This document shows positions 34,928 to 46,819 of a DNA stretch of 64,000 nt, in pieces (position 1 is the stretch's first letter; each line of letters begins with the position of its first letter). The translations under genes were made by a program, and so were the position numbers. Under the pieces are notes generated by a model that was given only the letters and a program-made list of their open reading frames with translations, was not told where the DNA came from and did not search any database. The DNA comes from Davidsoniella eucalypti. Its lineage: Eukaryota > Ascomycota > Sordariomycetes > Microascales > Ceratocystidaceae. The stretch spans positions 1-64,000 of the forward strand of contig RMBW01000055.1 of the NCBI GenBank assembly GCA_004009845.1, given 5' to 3'.

Positions 34928-37102
34928 ATGTCTGGACCTGTGTAAGTCCGCCTCCGCTCTTGCTCTCTTCCGTTCTTGTCCGCTGCTTCCGTACATGCTG
35001 AAGCTCTGCTGCTATCACAACTACTGCGAGTGTGGCTTTGCTCTCTGCCTCTCTTGTCGCCCAACGTGCCCCGCGTTGCTGATAATTGGGGCAAAGAGCT
35101 CCAACCTCAGCTCAAAAAAAAAACAGTGTTTTTTTTCTGTTGCCGTCTTGCCCCACCATTCTCCCCGCTCGCGGCCTGCTGCGGGTGACCATCGGCTCAG
35201 AGCTTTATGACCAGGCTTTTGCCATTGGCGCTTGTTCTAGCGGTAGTTCACCCATATCAAGTAGTAGAATTGGCTTCATGTATTTGCCTACACAAACTCC
35301 ATCTTGACCCAACGCATTGCTGCGCTAGAGATCTGACTGTCTCGTCGGCAGAGCTCGGCTAGCCAGCATCAAACTCGGTGGACTATCGCAACATAAACAG
35401 GACACCAATGCTAACAACACTCCCAGCGCTGATCTCGGTCTTATTGGCCTGGCCGTCATGTAAGTCATCTCCTCTTTCTGCCATCTTCCGTCCTTCCTCG
35501 ACACCGACCCGGGCTACTGCTCCGACTTCCAACCCGCATCGGCCGTGCTTAGTCGCAACCCCGCGGTTCAGACTCCGAACGCGATCTAATATATTCTTCT
35601 ATGTACAGGGGCCAGAACCTGATTCTGAACATGGCCGATAACGGCTTCACTATCTGTGCCTACAACCGCACTGTTTCCAAGGTCGACCGCTTCCTGGAGA
35701 ACGAGGCCAAGGGCAAGTCTATTGTTGGTGCTCACTCTAACGAGGAGTTTGTCTCCAAGCTTAAGTCTCCTCGTCGCATCATGCTTCTTGTCCAGGCTGG
35801 CAAGGCCGTTGACGACTGGATCGATACCCTTCTACCCCTTCTGGACCAGGGTGACATCATCATTGACGGTGGTAACTCTCACTTCCCCGACTCTAACCGC
35901 CGCACTCAGTACCTGGCTACCAAGGGAATCAGCTTTGTAGGCTCTGGTGTCTCTGGTGGTGAGGAGGGTGCCCGTTACGGCCCTTCCATGATGCCCGGTG
36001 GTGACGAGGCCGCCTGGCCCCACATTAAGGAGATCTTTCAGAGCATTGCTGCCAAGTCTGACGGCGAGGCCTGCTGTGAGTGGGTTGGTGACGAGGGTGC
36101 TGGACACTACGTCAAGATGGTCCACAACGGTATCGAGTACGGTGACATGCAGCTGATCTGCGAGGTAAGCTCTCCTTTAACACATGTACTTATTATGAGT
36201 CTATCTACTAACAGCTACAATTTTAGGCCTATGATATCATGAAGCGCGGTCTGGGCATGTCTGGCAAGGAGATTGGTGATACCTTCGCTAAGTGGAATAA
36301 GGGTGTTCTTGACTCTTTCCTGATTGAGATTACCCGTGACATCATGTATTACAACGACACTGACGGCACTCCTCTAGTCGAGAAGATCCTGGACAAGGCC
36401 GGCCAGAAGGGTACCGGTAAGTGGACTGCCATCAACGCTCTGGACCTGGGCCAGCCCGTGACCCTGATTGCTGAGTCCGTTCTGGCTCGCTGCCTGTCTG
36501 GTGTCAAGGACCAGCGTATCACTGCCTCCTCCAAGCTAGAGTTTGTTGGCCGTGCCACCACCTTCGAGGGTAACAAGGAGGAGTTCCTTGAGGATCTCGA
36601 GCAGGCTCTGTATGCCTCCAAGATCATCTCGTACGCTCAGGGCTTCATGCTGATGCAGGAGGCTGCTCGCGAGTACGGCTGGAAGCTGAACAAGCCTTCT
36701 ATCGCTCTGATGTGGCGCGGTGGTTGCATCATTCGCTCCGTTTTCCTGAAGGACATTACGGCTGCTTACCGCAACAACCCCGATTTGGAGAACCTCCTGT
36801 TCGATGACTTCTTCAACAAGGCTATCCACAAGGCTCAGCCGGGTTGGAGAAACGTTGTTGCCAAGGCCGCCCTTCTGGGTCTGCCCACCCCCTGCTTCGG
36901 CACTGCTCTGTCGTGGTTCGACGGTTACCGCACTCGTGACCTGCCAGCCAACCTGCTGCAGGCCCAGCGTGACTACTTCGGTGCCCATACCTTCCGCATC
37001 AAGCCCGAGAATGCCTCGGAGAAGTACCCCCAGGGCCAGGACATCCACGTCAACTGGACCGGCCGTGGTGGTAATGTCTCTGCCTCCACTTACTCCGCGT
37101 AA
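34928..37102 (+). CDS. gnd1: 6-phosphogluconate dehydrogenase, decarboxylating
   Basis: Cytosolic pentose-phosphate enzyme that oxidises 6-phosphogluconate to ribulose 5-phosphate, releasing CO2 and NADPH. Four exons: 34928-34941, 35427-35459, 35609-36164 and 36227-37102, giving 492 residues, the usual length. The first two exons encode only MSGPV and ADLGLIGLAVM. Their junctions rebuild the NADP-binding GLIGLAVMGQNL fingerprint exactly, which fixes the splice sites. Downstream are IIDGGNSHFPDSNRR, GSGVSGGEEGARYGPSMMPGG, the catalytic KMVHNGIEYGDMQL and the C-terminal RTRDLPANLLQAQRDYFGAH. Codon use is the most biased in the window (CTG, GGT, AAG, GCC/GCT), consistent with high expression. 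The first intron is 485 bp. Confidence 0.97.
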
Positions 37103-38049
37103 ACGTGCATGCGAAGACGACAGTACAGCGAGAGGAGTTAAATTAAACTGCAAGGGCAGTTTCGGGTTCTGGAAGCTTCTCCGCCTTGGACAAACGTTTA
37201 CTTGCGAGATGAGATCACCTATATCTTCTCAGGCCCGCTGAAGGGGAAAAGTGCCCGGTGCACCAGACTGGGACGGGTGACAATTTTTTTTTACGACCAC
37301 ACAAAGTTTTATATATGATGTAATGCAAAGAAAGACAGCTCAGTTTGCTTGTCTAGTAACAGATGAAAAAAAATCACATTCTTACCCTAAATATTCGCAC
37401 TGAAAGTGACCATTACATGCTCTGATCTTGATTAAATGCGTCGGCCTGATCGATAGTCGCTCGTATTAGTGTATGACAAACGTCTTAGTGATTAGCCGGT
37501 GATTGTCCGAAATATTGCATATAGCGGACTTGGCACGCGTTAAAGTGCAAAATGCATGCTTTTATAGGGGCTTTGATATACTATATAGGCGGGCTATTTA
37601 GAACCATGGGAGTACTTACACCTAAGTTTTAGAAGGAGAGCGTCGCGAAAAAATAGATCTGAGACTGGCTAAGCATAGCGGCCACTCAGCCAAAAAAGGC
37701 ACCAAGAAGCAAAGTAGGGAATTAATCAAATTGGCCGAACAACTGAAATCCCAGAGCCTCGTCCGCAGCACTTGCGATCCTCCCACGCAACTATCGCGAC
37801 ATTTGCGCCTGCCACACGCGAAATAAACTCTATAGGCTAGTTCGTGCCTTGCAAGTACACGCCTTAATTCGCGCCTTCTGTGCCAACGATCTATAACCTA
37901 TTGTCACGGCCAATTCACGGCGTGCCTTCCTGAATTACGCGCAAGGCTGAGGCGTTGTGTTGTTGTATACATTTTGATCATCCACCGATCCGTCTTTGCG
38001 ACCAGATATCACAGCGTCAATTACTCGATTCCCTGTGCCTAAGCCCAAC
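37103..38049. other. Intergenic between GND1 and SSR4 (0.95 kb)
   Basis: 3' flank of GND1, then the SSR4 promoter. No additional feature supported. Confidence 0.45.
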
Positions 38050-40129
38050 ATGGCTCAAGACCCGAGCTCCAGCGTCCAGCCGGACATTGTATGTGAATAT
38101 CTACACACAGGCTTTACCATTCGCATATCTGTGCTTGCGTGGCTAGCCTCAGCGGCGGTGCTTCCGTTTCACTATGCAGGCGTTCACTTGACCCCCAGAC
38201 CAGATATCTCTTGATAGATCGCTAACCATGGTATGTGGTCTGTAGCTTCCACATCTGCATCTCATCTCGGCAGCCAAGTACCCGATGATGCCGAGGATCG
38301 AGAGCAGTGATGTCATCAAGATGCTGCTAGATGCCCCTCGCATCGCAAAGACCCAGAGTCCGTTCTTCTGGACATATCTCGACAGACCAACTGACGGCAC
38401 GCTGCTCTTGACCTGGCAGCCTATTGCTCGTGCCGGCGTGCAATGTGCTACAGATGGCTTAATCTGGGCGCCTCCCGAGAACATATACCAACAGGACGTC
38501 GGCAACGGCCTTGTAAGTCATCGTCACTTCATCTCCCGGTATAGATTGTTTATTTGAAGAACCATGGGACTAACCGGCAATTATTTTGCAACATAGACTC
38601 TCGAGGTTTACTTCTACAAGTCAGGATACATCCTTGGCGAGCAAGCTACTCTACATGCCCGCAAACGCTTCCGCCTCGTGCCTACTCCTGGCGCCGTCCC
38701 GACTGGCCAACAGCCCGATCCCAATCTTTTCCTGATCCACTATGGCCCTGCCGAAGTGGTTGACCGCGTCCCGATAGCCACCATTCCGTTCGAAGAGCGT
38801 GTCCAGACGCTCATGAACAGCCGCCAGTACATGCTTCGGCTGGGCCCTCTGCCTCGCAAGGATTTCATGTTGTCCGATCGTAACAACTGGCCCCAGGTTC
38901 ACTTGCCTCGTGATGGCCGTGCTGTTTTTGTCGGTGGTGCGCCCCCGCGCGGCGTTCCCCAAAGCATGGCTTACCCTACGCATCCTCCTACCGCAGCACC
39001 TCCCTCTAAGAGAGCGAGACATTCTGCTGCGGCTGCTGCTGCTGCTGCCGCCCAACCTCCACCTCCTCCTGCGGTTATCCAGCCGCCGCCACCCCCTCCA
39101 CCCGAGGTCATCCTCGCAGAAGAAGAAGACAACTTCCGAGGCGACATGTTCGATCAGGTTACACCCCGCGAGATTGCCATTGTGCGCTACCAGCAAAACC
39201 ACGAGTGGATGGAGGAAATCATTGCCTCGCCTTACCCATTAAGCTACATCATCGCACCAGAGCTAGGCTTCGGAAAGAAGGGTCCATTGGCAAGCTTGAC
39301 AGAAGGCATCTTCACAGCACAGGGAATTGAGGCATTGGAAGGCGAGTCTGAGAACCCATACATCAAGCCTTTAGATCCCAAGAAAGCCGACGAATTCCGG
39401 AAACGAATCGCCGATCACGAGACCAACTCCAAGGCAGAGATGGAAAAGATGAAGGCGGACCATGAAAAGGCCCTCGCCAAGTCCAAGGCCAACCGTGAAC
39501 TCATTAAGCTTGAGAAGGAGCTGCGTATTGCCACTCTTCCTGGAGGCTCTGATTCTTGGAGCGTCAACGGCGGTGTTGAGGATAGCGATGACAATGGCCC
39601 TGCCTCACCAGGAAAAGTTGTACGCAAGGTTGAAGAGGTCCTCTCTTTAGTTGAAGGAAAACTGGGGACAAAGCCCGTTGAAATCAAGAGAATCGAGCGT
39701 ATCCAGGACGGCGGTTATGTGCCACCGCCCGAGCGTCAACCAACACCCGAGATCTTGCCAGAAATCATAGGTGATGCAGATGTTGAGATGAGCGGCACAG
39801 TTGAAGCTGCCAAGGCGGCAACTGCTGGTGGTCCCGGTGGTGCTGGTGTCGGTGAATGGGTCATGGTCCCCAAGAACGGCGAATCTTCAGTTGCCCTCCA
39901 GCATCACGGCCAGAACCTTGGTGTAGCTAGTGGAGGTGCCCCCCCGATTGCTAAGCAACCCTCGGCAATGGGTACTCCTGCAGGTGTGTATGGCGGTAGT
40001 GAATTCGATACGATGGGTGATATGGACACGGCTGGCGAGGCTTTGGCGTCGTATGACAACATGGATATGGAAGAGTCCGCATTTGGAGATGCGTTCCACG
40101 GCGTCGATGGAAATACGCCGCAGAACTAA
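38050..40129 (+). CDS. ssr4: SWI/SNF and RSC complex subunit Ssr4
   Basis: Fungal-specific subunit of nucleosome-remodelling complexes, best known from fission yeast Ssr4 (DUF1750 family). Exons 38050-38088, 38246-38512 and 38597-40129 join in phase to 612 residues. Exon 1 (MAQDPSSSVQPDI) joins a helix ending ISAAKYPMMPRIESSDV. The N-terminal domain continues with KTQSPFFWTYLDRP, TLLLTWQP and TLEVYFYKSGY. After a Pro/Ala linker comes a second conserved block: RGDMFDQVTPREIAIVRYQQNHEWMEE is split here as RGDMFDQVTPREI and RYQQNHEWMEE. Then come a charged coiled-coil segment (residues about 370-425) and an acidic Met-rich tail. Length and block order match family members I recall. Neighbouring genes are functionally unrelated. 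Confidence 0.88.
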
Positions 40130-43100
40130 ATCTAAGGAGAAGGAAGGGGGGCTCTTGATAGAGAGAAAAGCATGTGTGAAGTAAAGGGTGAATTGGCTTT
40201 TCGTTTCTTTATTTGCCTTTTTTCTTGGGATTTCGTTTAATTGTTGATTTTTTTGTTTCTTTCTTGTTCTTTACTCAAGTAACACTTATGCTCTCACCCA
40301 CACATGTTCAACACTTTATAAGCACGTATTATTTCACTCATTTTCTCTATCTTTCTTCCCTGTTGCTATCTTGCTTTGATAGTGCTTCGGGGACTTTCAT
40401 TGTCCTTTCGACTATTCAATGTTTTTATTCAGTGTAATTCGTTATTTGTGAATTTAGTACGAGAGTTTGCTGAAGCTGATGCTACATATCTTACAAGTAT
40501 CTATATATGACCAACATTTGATTGTCAAGGTCACTTGGTTAGGGTTAAAAACCCGAACGATATTCATGATATTCATGCTTTGTTGACAACAGCCCTTGTT
40601 CTCGAAGAAATGTGTAAAGCCGATACGGTCTATTATCCACGCAAAACGAAAAGTGGACGGTATGTGTAAGATCACGTTCAAAAAACTAGGCTTAGACATG
40701 ACATGCATAAGTCATTTCTCCATTTTGCTATGCATAGCCATTATATATGTGTTGGACACATGCAGACAAATGTGACAGAACTCTGCAATGTTGTCTGCAT
40801 TTAGTTCCATGTATTGAAGAGACATCAAGGGGTTAACTTTTCAACGATACAGAGTGTAGTAGCATGAAAACAAAAGACACATCATTGAATCAAGATTTCT
40901 AGCTAAGCTAACAGCTCAGCTCAGTCTATCCGGTGCGTTGCGGTGTAGCTCATATTAGCCTAAGACATACTATAACATCGAGAAGTCGAGAAGGAACAAA
41001 ATAGGAAGAGAAGAGAGTTGTGGGTGATATATTGGCCATAAGGCAGCAACGGTGCATACATAGTAGTAGATATCTAGGTTAGACAAGATGGAGATAATCA
41101 AAGAAAGAAAAAAAAAACCAGTGCCTTGGCCACAAGATGGACCGTGAATATTGAAGAACAATAGAGAAATACTGAGAAAAGAACCCAAGTTGCATTTGTA
41201 TGACAAGGGGAACTATGAGAAAGCGTGGGATGTCTACATATGTCGGTGTCGTGACGGTGGGTAATGAAGATGATGAGTGTAACCTTTTTTCTTCTTTCCT
41301 TCTCTAGGGGGGTTATGTGTTTTTTTTCCTCTTTTCTTTATTAGGAGATTTTCTCTTTCCCCTTCGTTTTGTTTGCTTCCCTTGCTATGTGTTTTGATGG
41401 CACGGCCGGCTGTCATTCATACTTGGCCGGTGACTTGGAACGCTCGAGAGTAACGTGGCGGTGTGTTGTCATAAGAACGAAAGAGAAAAAAAATAAAGAG
41501 TTCTTCATGAAGACGCCGCGGAATATTTGATGTAGAAATACGGACAACTGTGGGATTCCGACGGGAACAGCAAATATTGACTACGTAAAGGATATGCTTG
41601 TGCGTATGCTACATATATTTGCCAAGTTAGAGATATCACACGGCGGTCAGGCCAATTTCTCACGATGTGAAAGTAAGATGGAGTCAAGCCTTTAGTGAGC
41701 CAGGTCCAAAGTATCTGTATAGGGATACAATACATACATAACATATATCTTCCACAGTATGACATAGGAATACAGGGGACATGCCAAGTGTATTGACCTG
41801 CAACTTACACAGCACTTGCAGGCAAGGCAACAGAGAAAACAACGACGGGCGTTTTTGTAGTACACAGAAGAAAAAAAGAACCAGCATGGAAGTTCTAGCG
41901 GAAGCTTCCATCATACCAATGGATATATTACCATAACTATCAGTTTCCGTTTCAAGGTGGTGAGTTTTTTTTGAGGCTCTGCATATCTGTAGATCATGTG
42001 TAGTTGTGTGTATTGTTATATTCGCAAGGAAGAAGACGGAGAGAGAGAGAGAGAGAGGAATATACAACTAAGAGATAAAAGATAGAAATATAAATAGTAT
42101 TTCGTTCCGGCGTCCGATGTGACATCAAAGCAAGCAAGTGATGTGATGACTACACATACATATATACATACAAATATAGAATGAATAGATCACAGTTGGC
42201 TTTTAAGGAAAACCGAAAGTCGGAGCGTAAAAAATGCGAGAATCGTTTCCCGGTTCTGTTGGCTTCCCGAATATTGCTGAAAAAAAGAGAAAAAAAAAGA
42301 CATAATTTCTAGTATGATGCCCTTTCAATTATTCGGAGAGAGAGGGTTCCATCATCTCCAATGCTTTGAGATACAAGCAAAAGTAGGAAGAGGCAATTGC
42401 CAAAACAGCGAATTATCTTGTCTTTGGGACGGCGAAAAAGAAGAAACCTCTTCAGGTAGTTGCGTTCCGTAGGTGGTTGCCCTTTTTTTGTAATGTTGAA
42501 TATACTGTAGTTATAGCTATTTATTCTTGTAGGCCAGGAATATTGTTTCCTACTTTTCTTTTTTTCCTCTTTAATTCGAGATTTTGCCGATTCATCGATA
42601 TTCCATCCAAGATTCAATATTTCAAAGCTCGGCCGTTGTTTCCGTGCTAGCAATATTTGTTGAAATATTCACCATTTTTTTGAACCATAGCGGGTTCTTC
42701 GCTTTTTTAAGAAACAAAAAGACTACGAAGACAATAGAACCACCCCCGCACTAAAATCCCACGATCTACTCGATTTTCCCGCTATCTCATCATCTCATCA
42801 GGCATTGATCGATCAAGTTTTGCTTGGCTTGGAGATTTAGCTGACCTTGCAATATTGCAACTATCACCAGGCATAGCAGTGACCTCGTACTTGATCGATT
42901 GGATTTCATGCATATCTCTGTGCAATGCTTTTTTCAGTGCCATAGCCTGTAAGTTCTTCTTCCTGATGCTTCCTTGTTCTCGGCTGCTTATGTAGAATGT
43001 CTGGAAACTCGAGGGTCTAGTTGCTCAGTCAGTTAGTTGTAGCTCAATTATCTCCCACTGATTCTGCTTCCACCTGCAGCTAGATCCTTCTTCTCGTTCA

Positions 43101-46100
43101 AACGTCCCTCGTGACCTGCTATCTGTTTTACCCCCTTCGCCTTTCCCTCTTATACATATTATCTGCTTTCGAGTTTTCCAATCCCTCTGCTGCCTTTGCC
43201 CCTCCCTAGTTCTCTACAAAACTATGGCCTGGAACCAGTTTGCTGTTCCTCTCCACTGGAAAGCTGTCCGTGCTGAGCGATCTTCTCTTCTGTTCGATGG
43301 GCGAAAGTTGAATACCACTTATTATGGATCGCTACTAGTAGTAATAGTACGTAGTATCCCGAAGTCGACGAAAAGCTTGAGCTCGTAGTGGCCGAACTGT
43401 TCTAGAGCTGTTCCCATATCCCATCTCACCGTTTTGAGCCCTTGCTATTTAGTAGAAGGAGCCACGCGATGTCTGCTGTTGTTGGAATACTGGCCAGGCT
43501 TCTTCTTTCGTACATATTCTTTATCTAGAGTAGCAGCGGTAGCTTGGCTGTGCCGAAGCACCCAGTCGAGAGATCCTATCTTGATTACTAGACTGGTAAT
43601 TTTGCTGATACCACGTATAGACACGCGATTTGCCCATTTGCAGAATTGGGTAGGCCTAGACTGTCTATCTTTCTTCCATGCTCTATTTCCAAGCTAGAGT
43701 CTAGCCTGGGCTCTTGATTATAATATTCGAGATGATTGCCACACAAAACCAACATTGGCCTTCACAGTATAATCATAAGCTGTTGGCACCACTGCCCGAT
43801 AGTGTGTTGGTGGTGATACGGAGAAACCCAGGAGGAGGACTACAGGACAAATAGTGTGGTATAGTGTGGATATATATACATACACATATACATGTGTAAA
43901 TACACACATATATATCTGACAGGCATTGAGATCTTCCTGCCACTCGGTTGAGCCCAACGACCATGATATCCGTCCCTGTTTGTGCCCGTCCGCCACGCCG
44001 AAATCCACCGTCGCCACAACTGCAGGGAAGATTCCGTAGGTCTCGCTGTGTGAATACATATACATACGTAGCAGACTATATGCTGTATTCTTTCCCTTGC
44101 ACATGCAACGTGCAGTGCGGTTTGTACCGGCGTTTGAATTCGCTGTTGCTCCAATAGAATACCCACCGAAGTGGCTTAATTCAGTCCAGATCACAAGACT
44201 AGCTAGGCCAAGCCTAAGCACAGATGAGCCCGTGTACGCAGTGCAAGTGCAGATGCAAGTGCACAAAGCATACGGTGACACTATTGCTTTGAGCTGTATA
44301 TCTGACTGCGTCGCTTGCGGCTATCAGGAGTTGGATTAGATATACATCTTGGTGGTTATATATCTCCCACATCATACATGAGCTGAGAAATCATAATAAA
44401 AGCAAAAAGCTACTGCTCATACCGGCACTGCACATATAGCCAGTAGTTATGCGTGCTCCCGCTAATACGACAAAATAAAATGAATCAAAAAATGATCCAA
44501 ATAACAACCCCTCATTCCTAGCTTCTAGAGGCTCACCCCATCTCATCCTGTTCCGCTTCCTTTGTTACTTGCCATTGATTTCGTACTCTCGGTCTCAGTC
44601 TGCTAGCAACTATAGCTTCTGGCAAATCCATGCTACATATCTGCTTTGTCCTAAAGTCTAGCTAAAGCCGCTTGGTTTAGTCTAATCCCACCGGCAGCTC
44701 GATTCCCTGGCGCCCCATCTGCCCGCGCCTATTTTTCTGTCGATTGTTCACGTTTGCTCTCTTTATTCTCTGTAGCTTTCCTCGCTATGCCACCCATTTT
44801 CCTTTATTTTCTTTCTTTGTTGCACGTTCTAACTCTGCCGCACCAGCCATCGGAAAGTCTAGGCGCCTAGAAAGCCAGAGAGACAACGTGATATCCCCCC
44901 CTGTCTTGGATTTATACAGGCGGTTTTGTTTTCTCTTGTCAGTATCAATCATAGACAATGTAGGTAGATGGACTTGCGCCATACCTTTAAACTACCACCT
45001 ATCACATTATCCAGCCCACCAGGTCAGTCCATCAACACCTTCCCACGTCTTTGTCTCCTCCTATCACACTTTGTAGCCACTGCTACCTTCTTGCCTACCC
45101 CTCCCTCACATATATGCACACTCTCTTCTACGCACTCTGTACATCATATACTACAAATCCGGCTTATAGTCGCCTCCTTGGTCTCCGCACATGTTTCTTG
45201 GGCACGTTATGACCCTAGGCTCGAGAAGTCTCTCTGCCAACCAAAAGGGAAGAGGGGGAAGTGTATCTTGGCCTCTGCATGGAAAAGAAAAAGCCCCGCG
45301 TTGCTTTCGTGGGGCCAAGCCTAGAGGCGTCGTCAGTTAAGCGGAATATTGCCCATGGCCATTATTTATTATAGGACCCGAAGGGCCCAATGAAATTATC
45401 TTTGCGTGTTGCCGACTTTTTAGTTGTGCAATCCTCTTCTTCCGCTTTTCTTCTGTTTCTCTTCCCATCACTCCAAACAAGAGGCTATCTTCTACTCTCT
45501 GTCTGGTGTCCTTTCAGGTTCTCCATAGCCCACGCCATTCTTCTATCACAACGACCTCTCCACAAATCCTTTGGCATATCTCAAGCACAGTGATTTTCTC
45601 TAACAACACAAGGACTCTCGTTTGCAGTCGCTTCATTTTGTCCGTTTGAGTTCCGTTGACCTGGCGGGACCGCAGAGACAACCGCTCTTTCGACTGTTCC
45701 AATTGTCTGCCTGTTTGCCAAGCTCGAGCAATCACCACACCACCAACAGACTCAGTGGTATCTGCAATCCACGCCGGAGCTATTGATATACTGTCTAAGC
45801 CCCCTCTCTTCTGCTCAGAGCTTTATCCCCAGAGCAGGTAGAGCCGCATCGACTATCTGTATTGTTACACTTTGCACAACCACACATACTTTGTTGATCT
45901 AGCTGTAGGCTCCTCCGGTCGTTTTCGCCTAAATAACAGGAGAGCTTTAGCTGGAAATCAGAATTCAGCCAAAAAGCAGCAAAAACAAAGCACTAAATAA
46001 CAGCTAAAAAGACGAAGCCCGCCAAAAGCGGTCTCGATCGATCAACCGAACAAAAAGCCACTATTGCCTCCAGGTAAAGCCATTTTTCACAGCCTGGCTG

Positions 46101-46819
46101 GCCCCAACGCAACTTCATTTTTGTCTATCGTTATTTCCCTTTCCTTTATTTCTTCTTTCGCTGTTCAACCTCACCAGAAAAACCCGCCTGATCTTTCCCC
46201 TCGCCAGTCCAGACTTGAAATAACATTGGAAATCAGTCTGTGAGCCTAGTCGAAATCAAGTTTCATCAGTCCGTTGCAACCGGTATTCCTCGCTTTTGTT
46301 TTCTACTCATAACATCTGACATCCATCTCGAACGCCTCAACTCGCCTGCTCACCCTACGCTTACCAGAGACAAAGGATTATACCTCAATCAAGCAGAGGA
46401 GCGATTCAATTCGTCTGGCCCGCATCACCAGACACAAGAAAGACCGTTCCCGTACTCTTTTTCTTTTCTAGGCGGATCTTGTACTGGTCACGGCCTACGT
46501 ACTTTGCCACAAGCTATATCTATTCATATACAAGTATACCTTGTCAAAAATACCATATCGTTGGCTACTTCTTCTCTTTGAGCTACTTGGTTTGGAGAAG
46601 CGGACTGGAACGTTCTCTGATTCAGCCGAGTGCATATCAGTATCTTTTTTTGCTTTTTTGTTCTTGTCTTTTGTTGGTCTCTTCACCACACAAACCTCCC
46701 CAGTATCCTCCTGTCGGTTCATCGAACGCATAGGCCAGCTTTTTATACGGCCCATTTCCGACCTTTTCGATAGTCCGGCGAAAACGACGTCTTCCTTTTC
46801 TTCTTTCTAGCATCGAAAC
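40130..46819. other. Gene desert, no supported gene (6.7 kb)
   Basis: The largest gap in the window. The left part is the SSR4 3' flank. The middle is AT-rich with a (GA)n run at about 42040-42058. From about 44550 on, the plus strand is pyrimidine-rich, like the leaders of other genes here. TTAGGGTTA near 40540 is a telobox-like word. Minus-strand frames such as 43718-44281 are Cys/Tyr-rich and composition-driven; I do not support them. Confidence 0.45.

Noticed and set aside
43718..44281. Minus-strand 187-residue Cys/Tyr-rich frame
   Set aside because: The composition comes from ACATAC-type simple sequence; no family resemblance and no splice context.
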